Notes: generated by a model not told the origin, from the sequence alone. 64,000 nucleotides of DNA from Tenrec ecaudatus (GCF_050624435.1 NC_134537.1:12644584-12708583); one strand, 5' to 3'; positions 33,236 through 45,529 are shown, counted from the first letter of the stretch. Translations and numbers: made by a program.

Positions 33236-33842
33236 ACTGTGGTCCTGAGCCGCCAGGCCCAGTGACTCAAAAGCTAGCTCGGAAATTCTAAACTCACCAT
33301 CACCGATTGCTGGTGAAGATGTGGAGCAGTCCTCATACATTCCTGGTAGGATAGCAAAGTTACACAACGCTGTGGCAAAATAATATGTGGCCGTTACTTA
33401 TTGCATCAACCATAGGACCCATTAGCGATATTAATTACATTCGCTTGAGAAACAGAAACTAATGTCCATACAAGGACTTGCATAGACACGTCAGAGCAGC
33501 TTTATTCCTGATACTGAAGACGGGCCAATAGTCCACATATCCGTCACCTGGTGAACGGGTAAGGAATCCCTATAATAATATACTGCGCAGCAACAAAGAA
33601 CTACCGAAACAATGAACAACATGAAGGAGTCTTAAAAACAAGATGCTAGTTGAAAAATCAGACACAAAAGGCAGGATACTGAATGATTCCATCCATAGAG
33701 CATTCTGGGAGAAGTAGCACTAAGGGCTGAAGTAAGTTCAGTGGCGGTTAGAGGTACACGTTGGGGGGAGATCAGAGTACCAGGAGGCACACAGGAACTC
33801 TTGGCTCTATAATCAATGTGGTGATGGATACATGACTACATC

Positions 33843-34349
33843 TGTGGTAGTTACATAATCTGGGGTCAACTTGAGACCATTAAGAGTGAAGGGGTGGAGT
33901 CTAGCCTGTCAATCAGATTGCAGCTTGATGACCTTATTTGGAGACTCAAAGGAGATAAATAACTCACTGGAGGCGGGACACACAAACTCTTCCTGTAAGA
34001 CTTTCTTGTTAACAAGCCACATGGAGTTACGCTGATGGAACCGGTGCTCTGGAGCTGGAGGAGCCCCATGGAGAACCACACCAGTGTTGAGATGCTTCCA
34101 CCACTACTAAGTCCACAAGTCTTTCCACCCACTGGCCTGTGATCTTCCGGGATTTGGCATCATTGCATGTGTTGTGTGAGTCTGAAGAGGAATTTACAGA
34201 CTGGTATTGAACATATGGACTAATATCAAACTTATGGACTTGTTCTGGACTGGGATTTTTCTTAATATACAATTACTCTTTTATATAAAGCTCTTTCTTA
34301 TACAGATATGAGTGTCTCTGGATTTCTCTAATAAACCCAGACTAGTACA
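33843..34349 (+). mobile_element. Solo LTR-like element (fossil) in L1M
   Basis: TGTGGTAGTTACATAATCTG to CCAGACTAGTACA, 507 bp, flanked by ACATC on both sides (exact 5-bp duplication). The L1M resumes after it. Confidence 0.8.
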
Positions 34350-34824
34350 ACATCCAATTTTCAAAACTCACTGAACTCTACATTCAGAAAGGGTCAAAAT
34401 TTACCAAAAATTACATACACCATATCTCAATAAACGCGATTTAAAACAACAGCAACACCCCCCCCAAAAAAACCAAAAACATTACTATAATGCAACTTGG
34501 TGGCTCATGGTTAGGTATTCAGTCTTCAACTAAGGCCCAGTGGCAAGGCCAAAGCTGTCTCTCAAAAGAGGAGGTTATCCCAAGGGCTACAGGGGGCTAG
34601 AGTGGACAAGAGCAACTTCACATGATGGGAGGGAGGGGTGCTTTCCTCAGAGATTTGGCCTCCAGGTTTGGAGCCAACTTGCATAGCCTGGCCCGGCAGG
34701 GTGTCTTAAGCCTCGCCCCAGCATCACCTAAGTACCTGCAGGGCCTGGTGATCCGTGAAGCTCTAGAACACTTATTCCCCTGAAATGATCCCAAAGGTCC
34801 CTGGCCAGTTCACTGCCCAAGGCA

Positions 34825-34935
34825 ATCGGTTCTCCATGTACAAATGAAGAAACGGGGGCCTGAAAAAGGGAGACTGTGCACTGTCCAGGAGCGGGTTCCG
34901 CCAGAGGGCAGTAAATGGCCAGGTGCCACACCTGA
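34825..34935 (-). repeat. MIR SINE remnant
   Basis: TGTACAAATGAAGAAACGGG then CAGGAGCGGGTTCCGCCAGA follow the MIR order. Confidence 0.4.
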
Positions 34936-35667
34936 GAACTCACGCTTCCTGTGAGGGTGGCCTGCTGCTTCCATACACTGCCCGCAGCTGAATGAGTCCA
35001 GGCAGGCTCCTGTGCTCATCTGTGCTGAGAACGCAGCCCCGCAATAGCCACGGGTCATCGTCATGGCCACCCTCCACACCCTCCCAGACCTTCCTCCCTG
35101 GAGATAGGCCCACACTGAGGCCAAGCCAGGGCCCACCTGACCACAATCCATGCTCCCGCTGGCTCTTGGAAGCAGAATCCTTGGGTTTCTTTGGTAGCCA
35201 GGGAGTCGTGTCACAATGCAACGGGGAGGTTCTCAGGGTGGGGTGGGAATTGTGAGGGGCAACATTCCATTCTGGGCACACATGGTGACAGCAGGGACAA
35301 AATGAGGTAAGGCTGAGACCATCCTCACGCCAGCCGGCCCTGTGAGTTCGCTCGTTGTTAAGGCAATTCTCGTGCTTGCCCTGAAGGAAATCTTCTCCAT
35401 TGTTTTCCAGACGGACCTGTTCGTAGTTGTGTCTAAAGTTTTCACGGGCAATGACGTGTCTCTGCTCACATTCTCTGCCCTGTCCCTCTGCCACACTTTC
35501 CTGACAACCAGCGCAGGTCACAGCTGTTTGCATCTGGTCTGTACCCCCTCCAAGTCCCTGATGCCAGCTTCTGATGACTTGGGGAGCTCATATGGTCAGT
35601 CTTTTGAAGGAGAGAACTGGGTGGGCCCTGAAATGATTGTTCGCGGGGAAGCGCAAGTGCCTGCTCT

Positions 35668-35790
35668 AAGGAGCCTGGTGGCACAGCGACTGAAGTGCTC
35701 CGCGGTAGGCGGCAGCTCCAGCTGCTTCCCAGGAAAAAGATGAGGCGGTCTGCTCGGTAAGATGGACAGAAACTGGAAACCCCAAAGGAG
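35668..35790 (+). repeat. AfroSINE fragment
   Basis: AAGGAGCCTGGTGGCACAGC through AAAAGATGAGGCGGTCTGCT. Confidence 0.65.
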
Positions 35791-36242
35791 CATGGTCAGA
35801 GGAAGACAGCCCCCCGACAACCGAAAGGCCAGGAGGCAAAATTGTACGGCGGTAGTATATAGAGATGATAGAAACGTCATTGAGGGTAGGAAAGATAGGA
35901 GACGGAATACAATAAAGGAGTCAGACACATTTTAGAGTGCCATGCTCACCTCAGCCCCTCTTGATGGACCATGTGGAGCTGGGAGAAGAGTGAGAGACAG
36001 AGAAACTTCACTATCATGGGATATTTATAAGGTAGCCTGAGACATGTATATTCAGTAGTTACATGCATCACAAGGTGAGTGGTGTCTACATTAAGGTCTC
36101 TGAGCTCACAGGTGAGGAAACTTAATACCTGCATTGGGGGAAGGTTTAAGGGGGTTGTGCATCACGGGGGGAGGGGGGAGCAAAAGGATCATGTCTGCTT
36201 CTATAGGGAGATATAATCAACCATGCGCTCCCTTTAAGGGGA

Positions 36243-36328
36243 GTATCTGTGAGTTTCCGACAGAGAGGTTCTGCTCTGTCCTACAGGGTCACTGTGCGTT
36301 GGAATCGACTTGCTGGCAATGGATGTAT
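36243..36328 (+). repeat. AfroSINE tail fragment
   Basis: TTCTGCTCTGTCCTACAGGG then GGAATCGACTTGCTGGCAAT; the head is absent. Confidence 0.7.
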
Positions 36329-37769
36329 ATGTGTTTTGCACAACTTTAGTTTCCACCTCTCTGTGGCCACAGCACTGTATTCCTCCAGCTGTCACCAGGC
36401 CTCCCCCCAGGGACCTGGTCAACCGAGTGGCCAGCCCTAGGCCTCCACACTGCCTGCTGCCTCTTCTGCAACAGCACTTCTGGAACTGGTGGGCCCAAGC
36501 TGGCTGGCACCATGGGCATACCCACCATCAGGGAGGCGGATGGATGACCAGGGTTGGGAGGCAATCTTGTCCCTGTTGACACAAGACCCCAGGGCTCTGA
36601 CCCAATCTCTGGGTACAGGAGAACTTCAATCAAGGGTGGGGTTGAATTTCCACCAGCTCAGTGAGATGAAGGCTCACAGTCTAATTTCCAGCAACATGAT
36701 TTCTTGTAGACACGAATTCACAGAATGAATATCACACCAGCTCCAAAGGTGTTCTTAGTAGAAAAATTAAAAAATCATGAGGTGTTGTCTGTTTTCCTTG
36801 ACGAGAGACCGAGAAGGAGAATAAATGTCAGGGTCCTTAGATACCCTTGGGCTGCATGCTTAGAAGTGAGGGCGCTCATGGGCCTGTCTCCCACATACCT
36901 GTCACATCTCATCAGAAACGTGGAGGCCGCGGTTCGGCAGCCAAGATGAAGTTGGGGCTACCACCTCTACCCCGAGGGGTTGTAGGCCAGCCCTGGGCAT
37001 ACTCGGAGTACCTGAGAGGGTGGGCCCTGCCTGGTCCTGTAGCATATAGGCCCTGCCCTGCCTCAGACTCGGGACCCTCTGCCTGAACTGGATTGCGACC
37101 ATTCCATCTGATTCCTCCACTGGAGACCCACAGGAGTAGGAGACCCCATAGAAGGAGCTGGGTCTCTCATCAGTCCAGAAACCAGGCATTGAAAAGCCTT
37201 GTCCAGATTGGGGGTGAGAGCAAAATCCATTCAGGGTCTCCTTACCTCGACCTCTTATTTGCCTCAGCTAGGAGGGTTGGAAGAAGAAAGAGAAATAGGC
37301 TCGGCCTTCAGGAGCTCCAGATGTTGGGGGACATGGGGAGGGGTGAGCAGAATGGAGGCAGGATTTAAGGCTCCATCCCTCAGGGGCTGCACTCCCACCA
37401 CAGCAGAAGAGTGAGGGGTGGACGCTTTGGCGGTGGAGAGTTTGGAGAATTGCCAAATAACGGCTTCTCCCTTTTCTGACAGTGGGGTGCTAGGAGGTAG
37501 GAATTGGATGAGATTAGAACTAGTCTCTGACAGGTGTTGGGAAACTGACTAGAAAAAGCTGGTAGGGAGATTGGGAAGTTGAAGACCCTCATGAGGCTGA
37601 TGACCATGGAGGCAGTGACTGGCCTCTCGCAATGCTGGCAGGATAAGTTGAAGGGAGAGAGAAGGCAGATAACCTGGCTCATTCACCCACGACTACTCCT
37701 AGGCTACGTAAGAAGAGGGAGCTTCCAAAAGAAGCTAAGGGGGTGGAGGAACTGTGAAAAGGAGAGACT

Positions 37770-38032
37770 GCCTCCCTCTCTCTGTTTCACTTTCCTGTTT
37801 AGGAGACACACTCAGGAGCTGGAGGAGTCATGTGGAGATGTGTCTACTGCCACTGGATCCACACGACTTTCCACCCACCGGCCTGTGATCTTCCTGCCTT
37901 CGGCATCATTGCGTGTGCTGTGTGAGTCTGAGAGGAATTTATGGACTAGTATCGGACTTAGGGCTAACACAGGACTTGATCTGGACTAGGCCGGGGTATT
38001 TTCTTAATATAAAATAACACTTAGATATAAAA

Positions 38033-38042
<10 letters not shown>
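37770..38042 (+). mobile_element. Partial solo LTR-like element (fossil)
   Basis: 3' half of the family at 8762 (GGATCCACACGACTTTCCAC, GGCCTGTGATCTTCCTGCCT), running into a (CA)n tract at 38044-38063. Confidence 0.65.

Positions 38043-38043
<1 letters not shown>

Positions 38044-38063
<20 letters not shown>
38044..38063. repeat. (CA)n microsatellite
   Basis: About ten CA units at the broken end of the partial LTR. Confidence 0.85.
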
Positions 38064-38064
<1 letters not shown>

Positions 38065-38366
38065 TCCCCCTCCCTGAAGCAAGATTGGCTAGAAAGACCT
38101 TTAAGGGCTGAGCAAAGAAAGGTGCCAGTGGCTAGTCAGCACTTCCGCACCTTGTGTAGGGCCAAGATGCACGTGGTTCTCGTAGGCTTTTGGTAGCTTG
38201 ATGGGACCTCATCCCAGAGACTATGTGGGGTGAAATTTGGGGAGCAGAAGCTGAAGAAAGGGCCCAAGGGTTCAACAATGCAGAGGATTTCTGAAAACCC
38301 ACCAGTATGTTCCTCTAGAAGAGCCAGATTTTGGAATCCTGTTCTAGAGGATGAACTAGTGATCAG

Positions 38367-38809
38367 TATATTAGTCCAATTGACTAGAGAAACAAATCCA
38401 GAGACACTCATGTGTATAAGAGAAAACTTTATATCAAAGACCAATTGTACATTAGCATCCCAACTCAGTCCAGATCAAGTCCATAAGTCCAATATTACCC
38501 CATATGTTGATACTGGTCCCTAAGTTCCTCTTTAGATTCATACAGCCATGCAATGATGCTGAATACAGGAAAATCACAGGCCAGTGGGTGGAAAGTCTTG
38601 TGGATCCAGTGGCGGTGGAAGCATCTCAGCGCTGGCGTGGGTCTCCACGTGGCTCCTCCAGCTCCAGGGCTCTGGCTGCATCAGTGCAGCTCCATGGGGC
38701 TTGTCAGCAGGGAGACAAGCAGAGAGAGTAAAGCCATGTGGGCAAGGCCTTATTGGCAGGCTAGATTCCACCCCTTCACAAGTTGACAGGAGATGATGTA
38801 ACTGCCACA
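38367..38809 (-). mobile_element. Solo LTR-like element (fossil), antisense
   Basis: Same family on the minus strand, TTAGTCCAATTGACTAGAGA to GTAACTGCCACA. No clear target duplication. It lies about 800 bp after the SLC22A13 stop and in the same sense as that gene. Confidence 0.7.
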
Positions 38810-39609
38810 CTGGGCTAGTAGTATAAACCGAGAGGGAGAGAGCTGAAAACAGTAGCATGTAGGAAGACCTCTGTCCTTCCCCCTTTCCTGGTGTGGACCC
38901 TGGTGTGGAAGTCAGAAGTAGCAGAGTTTGAGGGGAGGAATGGCCAAGGAAGAAAACAAATGCCCCCTCCTTCCTCACTGCCGGTCCCTGAGTCACAGAG
39001 AGGCATGAGGCGAGTGTGGACCAAGGGGTTGAAGGGTCTTTGAGTGGACTACAAGTCTGAAGCCTGGGTGTGGAGGGGACATAGAGTCTGCTCTCAGTGG
39101 CATCCAATGTCCGATGGGGCTGTTTCTTAGCCCAAGGGCAGGTGCAGGCACGAGAAAGTACTGGCCTCCTGTCCTCATAGGCCTTTTGTCCGCCTGCTTG
39201 GCTGGAGCCCACCACTTCACAGTCCTCCTCCTGTGTCTGCAGACTGGGAAAGGCTTTCTGTTCCAGGCATGGGGTGGGAAGGGTCCCGATCAAAAAGACC
39301 AAGAGAGCTGTATCCCCCACAAGACTCCCAGAGCATAGGTGAAGCCCGAGATGAGACCCAGACCCAAGCCCCAAATGGAGCATTGGGGATGGGATGCCTG
39401 TCAGGGGTTTGGGAGATGAAAATGGTGAAGAAGGCGGGGTCTGTTCTTAACTGATTCTGGAATTGGGCTCATCCTTGGGGTCTGTGGCTTCTGGTCTCCA
39501 CAATCAAGCTTGGCCTTGCCCTTGGGTCTTCAGAGGTCACAGCCATGCCCAGGGGGGAATGTTGAGGCAGGTCTCCTGCTACTGTAGGACTGGTGTTTAG
39601 AAGCCACCT

Positions 39610-39742
39610 TTAGAAGTATGTGCTGCTCCCATAGACCACCTCTGGGCTGGACGCTCTCTTGCTGCTCCCATAGGCCACCTCTGGACTGGACGCTCTCTCT
39701 GTGGCTACCGTTCCCTTTTCTGAAGGTGCTGGCTTCAGGGAC
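39610..39742 (-). CDS. SLC22A13: SLC22A13 terminal coding exon
   Basis: Acceptor CCTCCAG|GTCCCTG, TAA at 39610-39612. It encodes [15 protein letters not shown], then two copies of [EK]RASSPEV[AV]YGSS, then TYF. The human tail has a single such unit before STYF. Confidence 0.93.
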
Positions 39743-42700
39743 CTGGAGGGAGTAGAATGTTGTCATTGGCTGGACCGGGAATTGATCCCCTGGTCATGCC
39801 CTGCATTACCCCTTCCCCAAGTAAGGAGGAATCTGACCCCAAAGTCAGATGACAATGGCTCCAGCAGGCCCCACTGGTGGTCTCTAAGGAACGACAGGCT
39901 AACAGGGAGGCCCTGGGGGAAGGACCGCCCAGCCTTCAGAAAATGAGGATGCATCTTACCGTGGGCCAGAGTCCTGCTCCAGGTCCTCGATGGTGTCCTT
40001 CAGGGTCTGGCCCCGTGTCTCTGGCAGCAGGATGCAGAGGAAGCCCACGATGATAGGGAGACTGCCGTAGATGAACATGGGGAGGGCCGCGTAGTACTCC
40101 TCCAGCAGGATCACTAGGGGTGTGATGATGCCTCCGATCCTGGAGAAGATGGCCACCAGGCCCATGCCCGTCTGCCTGCGGGGAAGCCCACGTGGACTGA
40201 GCAGCCCTGGCCTGGACTGCAGGCCCCAGCTCAGCATTAGGGCAGCCCCGCCTCGAGGGGGACCCCAATGGTCTGCAGGTTCTCCAATTCCTCCACCTCC
40301 GCCTTGCCACACGCACTGAGCTTACACATCCCCCTGTAAGCCCTGTCCGTTCCACCTTCAGGTCTCTTCCTTGAGACCGGACAGATGTATGGGAGACAGG
40401 CATACAAAAGCGACACCTCTCCTCTGCCCCCTGCCCTCTCCCCCCCACATCCCATGTGTTTCTTCTCTGAAGCCACTCACACTCCACATTCCAGCCCTGA
40501 CCTGGTAGGACATGACCCACTTCTCTGTCCTCCTCCAGCCTAGGGACGATGTGAGAGCTCATACTAGATTTCTAATGACCTTGGCCCCATCCACGGGTGC
40601 TGCCACCACACCACATGAGCTATTTGTGGACTGGTGATGGGGAGGGCAGGAGAAAGGCTGACCTCGTGCAGGGGTTCGGGAGCGGAGGAGCGGAGCTTGC
40701 CCCGGCAGCCCTTACCGGATAATGGTGGGGAAGAGCTCAGCAGAGTAGACATAGGAGATGGTGAATCCTGCAGCCGTGGCAAACTTCCCCACCACGGCCA
40801 GCACAGTGACCACCACAGGCAGATCTGGGGGCGAGGGGAAACTTATCAGCGCTGCCCTGTCCACCCAAACCCCTCACCCCTCTGCTCCCAAACCTGGGGA
40901 AGCCGTCACACCCACCCCTGACAGGGAAACAACATCCATAGGATCTAGGCTCTGGTACCTGCTGGGATGAAGATGATGATGATGCACATGAGGCCGCCTA
41001 GAACCAGGGTCCCCAGCTGGCTCCACTTGCGACCCAACTTCTCCATCATAAACATGGTGGAATAGCGAGCAGGTACCTCAACGGCTCCGAAGATGAGCTG
41101 TGTCAGGTAGATGTCAAGGCCAAAGTCCCCGACTTGGAAGCTCAAGCCAAAGTACACCAGGGAGTCCACAAACCTGCAAATCACCCGAGAGTCCCTGTCA
41201 CTGCTGGAGGATGGGCCATCTTACCAAGATGGAGGAGCCCTGCCTTGGGCAGGAGACAGAAGCCCCACAGGGGAGAAACTCATTCCGACAGGCTATCTCA
41301 GCCAGAGAGCCACCACCCCGCCAGTTCAGTGACATAGCAGGCCAGGGCAGCCCTGGGTTTGGTCCTCAGGGAGGGGGATAGGATGGGCCCTACTGCACTT
41401 ACCAGACACAGAAAAGGACCAGAGTCATCCTCCTGAGCTTGGGGTGTCGGAAGAGATCCAGGGCATTCCCCGAAGGGCCCGTTTTCTCAGGAACCAACTG
41501 GAGGGAGATGGAGCATGAGGGACCCGGTCGAGAGCTCTGTGCAGGTCAGGTTGGGGGACAGAGCTGGCCCAGGGCTGCTGCTGGTACCTGATTCAGGAGC
41601 TCTGGGGACAGTTTCCTTTTATTGACCGCAGCTGCCTTCTGGATAAGTTGTTTTGCTTCCTCTGTCCTCCCCCGGATCAGGAGCCACCGGGCAGACTCCG
41701 GGAGAGCCCTGTTGGCCAGGAGTGGCTGTGACCATGGGGTTCCCCTGGAGTCCCCTGGAACCAACCTCTTTCTCCAAAGAGCCTTGGGGACTGGTCCAGG
41801 GCACACTGGTCCAGGGCACTCCATACCGCAGCCTTTGTGGACTCCATGTCCCGAGACTTGGGGCCCCGTCTATGTCCTGCGGGGTGAAGGTGGATACACT
41901 CTCCAACCCCACCACAGCCCAGGGGCCTGGTGGCAGCCTGGCCCTGGAACATGCCTCCTCACCAGATGTAGAAGAAGAGCAGGAAGGTAGGAGCGGTGCC
42001 CGCGATCTGGAAGAGCCGCCAGTGGCGGACGCCATAGGCTAGTCCTGCTAGTGCCATCTGCCCGAGGGAGAAGGTGCACTGGGCCAACACCACAGCCTGG
42101 GTCCTCCTGGAAGGTCCCACCCACTCGGTCACTGTGGGAAGAGAGAGGCTGGGACCTGGATCTCAAGAGACTGCACACTCACCCCTGCCTCTCCCCAGAC
42201 CCTACCCTGTCAGAGCTGGAAGCTCCCTGGCAGCCCTAGAAGGTCCAACAGGAAGCCCTGGGCTTTGGGGAACCCGCCACAGCGGACAAACGTGGCTCAC
42301 GTCTCAAGGGCATGGGACACACTCACGCAGGGAGACATTGCTGAAGGTGTAGCCGGAGACAGCGGTGGCCACGGCGAAGCGCAGGGCTGTGTAGAGCTCA
42401 AAACTGGGCACAAAGGCCGTGCCCAGGCCAATGAGGGCAAAGAGCAGCAGCTGTACCAAGATGGTCATCTTGCGGCCCACCCTGGGGGAGCAAGGAGGCA
42501 CGTCTGCCGGGGCACAGTGCCTCCTGGGAATTGATCCGAGGGGGAAGAGGCCAGGAAGACCCAGTCCTGCCCCAGAATCTCTGCCTGGAGGAGGACACAG
42601 TCTTCCCCGGGACCTCATCCGAGGGCCAAGGAAACACAGCTTGTGTTCTGGAGCCTTGCGTGAGGGGCACAGGGGCAAACTAGGCCCTGGGCACATTGCC

Positions 42701-45482
42701 TAAGAGCAGGCGAAGTCAGGGGTCTTACCAGTCACAGACAGGCCCAAAGATGAGGGAGCCCAGGAGGAGCCCCGCCATGTAGATGGATTGCGAGGTCTCT
42801 TTCAGGTACTTCCGATCGCACACCAGGTCAAACTGAGGCAAGCACGGGGAGATGGAAGTCAAGGGCAGGGCCAGGGCCATGTTTTCTCGCTCTCTACCTT
42901 CCATGCACCTCACTCAGGATCTGCAGTTCCCAAACTGTGTGCCGAGGCACCCCCGTGAACTTGCGGGGCACAGCAGGATATTTTAAAATGGAAAGGGTAA
43001 CACAGCGACCGTTGCCATTGTCCAGGATCAGGCAACATCCTAGCTCAGGCTAGCTCGCAGATCTTGCTAACATGACCCCGTCCCTGTGTGGCAGACGCTG
43101 TTCTTGGCAATGGATGTAATCAGAAGCAAGTGCCATGTGAACAATCAATGTGGGACCCCACCTTTCAAAATCAGCAGCCGCTCTCTGGGAGAAGACAGGG
43201 CTTCCTACGTCAGCCGAGTTACAGTTGCAGAAGCCCCCAGGGACAGAGAAGTGCTGCCCTAGAGGATGCTGGGAGTTGGCCTTGACTCGATGAACGTGAC
43301 CTTATCTGCCTGCATAGCAGCTTTTTGATGCAATGGATTAAGGATGGACCCTTAGGCCAACACAGCTCAGGTGATCAGGAGGGGCCAGGGACAGACAGGC
43401 AGGGAGAACACCGCACACCCACACAGGCGGGGAGGGAGTCATGTGACCACAAGCTCAGGAAAGCCCAGGGTTCTTAGCAACACTGGAAGCATGAGGACAG
43501 ATCAGTGTGGGGGCAAATTCTCCCCAGACTCTCAGAGTCGGGCCTGGCTGACACCAGGGCTTTGAGCTTCTGGCTGTGAGTCAGTCTTGCTTCACGCCAC
43601 CTAGTGGTGGTGATTTGTGATAGCAGCTTAAAAAAAGACTACTTGACAAAATAATACTTTATAAATTATCAAGGGTCCATGTGGGAGTGGGGAGAGAGAG
43701 GTAAAAATGAGGAGCTGATACCCAGGGCTTAAGTGGAGAGCAAATATTTTGAGAATGATGAGGGTAACGAATGTACAAATGTGCTTGACACAGTGGATGG
43801 ATGTATGGATCGTGGTAAGAGTTGTAGAAGCCCCCAATAAAATGATTAAAAAGAAAATAATGAAATTAGAGCATTTTTCTTTTGACTCAGTGGTAGGTGT
43901 CTTTCAAACAGCTCTAAGTTAGGGATATCAGGACTCGTTGCTCAGTTGAATGAAGTAAAACAAAAGAACTGTAAGCTGTTTTGCTTGCCCCAAAGACACC
44001 ATGTATAGAAAGCCCTGGGGGAAGTGGTTAGGCATTGGGTTGCCATCCTCATGGTCCCCAGTTAGAAACCACCGGCAGGACCTCTGGAGGAAGACTGAGC
44101 TTCCTACTCCATAAAGAGTCACAGTCCAGGAAACCCACGGGGGGCGGGGGGGGGGGGAGAGCGCGCTATGAGTCAGCATCGACCCAAGGCAGGGAGTTTT
44201 CAGCTGTCTTTGTTTTTCAAAAGACACCATGTACAGAATCTGGACACATTCAAGGATGCAGCAGTTGGGATGGACCAAGACTGCCCAATGATTGCCCTCC
44301 CCCCACAAACGTCCCTCATCCACACGCAGTGTGGATAGTAAGGAGCCCTCACACACCCCTGCAGGAAGGAAGTGAGGACACAGAGAGAAACCCACAGACA
44401 AAACCTAACGGAGAGACAGGCTGGGAGACCCAGGGGGCCACAGGTGTATGCAGGTTACTCTGCACACTCATGCATTACATTACGTCCTGGGTACCATGCA
44501 ACCACTCCAGCCAACAGTGTTTCAGGAGGAGTAGCATAGGTGAGCTCTCCCCAGAGCTCAGGAGCAGAGCGGCCCAGCAGGGAGCTACACCTGCCGCATG
44601 CTTGCCCGGAGCCAGAACTGTGTGAAGTGCCTTCTGTGTATTATTCCATAGCATTCTCACCACAGTCCTTGGCTTAGCAAATCTCCGGTTCATAGTGGAG
44701 GAAACAGGCTGGAGAGGCTAAGCCAGCAGTTCTCAACCTGTGGGTCTCGACCCCTTTGGGGGGGGTCGAACGACTCTTTCACAGGGGTTGCCTAAGACCA
44801 TTGGAAAACTTATTTCCCATGGTCTTAGGAACCGAGACACCACTTCTCTATCCATCTCCAGGAGGGTCCGTCCATATGCAGATATGCCCATAGACGAGTA
44901 CCCGGTGGTAAGACTGCTCCCCATGCTACGCCATGCTTCAAGACAAAAGTTCATTGATTTGCCATTAGAAATAAATATTTCAAAATGTATAATTACAGTG
45001 TTTTTGTGATGAATCACTATGCTTTCATGATGCTCAATTTGTCACCATGAAAATCCATCCTGCCTCAGATATTTACATGACGATTCATCACAGTAGCAAA
45101 ATGACAGTGATGAAGTAGCAACAAAAATAATTGTATGGTTGGGGGTCCCCACACATGAGGAGCTGCATGAAAGGGTGACGGCATGCAGAAGGTGGAGACC
45201 CCCTGGGCTGAGCAATGACGGCAGAGCACACGCAGAGGCGTTGGGACATCCTCTTACCCTCAAACCAACCACACCGAACTCCTTGTCATGGACTCAACGC
45301 TGACTCACAGCGACCCTACAGGGCAGGGTAGAGCTGCCCCTGTGAATTTCCGAGACTATGGATATTTTACAGGAGTAGAAAGCCCCATCTTTCTCCTTAG
45401 GAGTGGCCTGTGGTCTCCAACTGCTGACCTTGAGGTTAGCAGCCCAAAACAGAATCACTGTGCCGCCAGGGGTGGTGGGGGT

Positions 45483-45529
<47 letters not shown>

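Larger units (their letters stand above)
32442..34470 (+). mobile_element. L1M-type LINE 3' part, twice interrupted
   Basis: CCTAAAGAAGACATATGAAT, TAGGGATATGCAAATTAAGA, then GGCAGGATACTGAATGATTC and TCAATGTGGTGATGGATACA follow the L1 ORF2 end and 3' UTR. A piece of other sequence (about 32588-33235) and the LTR at 33843 interrupt it. Confidence 0.75.
24688..39609. other. Spacer between SLC22A14 and SLC22A13, repeat graveyard
   Basis: It must contain the 5' exon(s) of SLC22A14, which I could not identify firmly. The rest is mainly nested repeats, listed separately. Stretches 34480-34810, 35800-36130 and 36330-37700 hold no recognised gene or repeat apart from short SINE pieces. Confidence 0.6.

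Noticed and set aside
34940-35533. Minus-strand open frame of 197 codons as a gene of its own
   Set aside because: No domain or homology recognised over most of its length; only a short part may relate to the SLC22A14 5' exon.
42927-43030. Possible hAT/Charlie remnant (CAGTTCCCAAACTGTGTGCC)
   Set aside because: Only the left end resembles a hAT terminus; no right end or target duplication was found.
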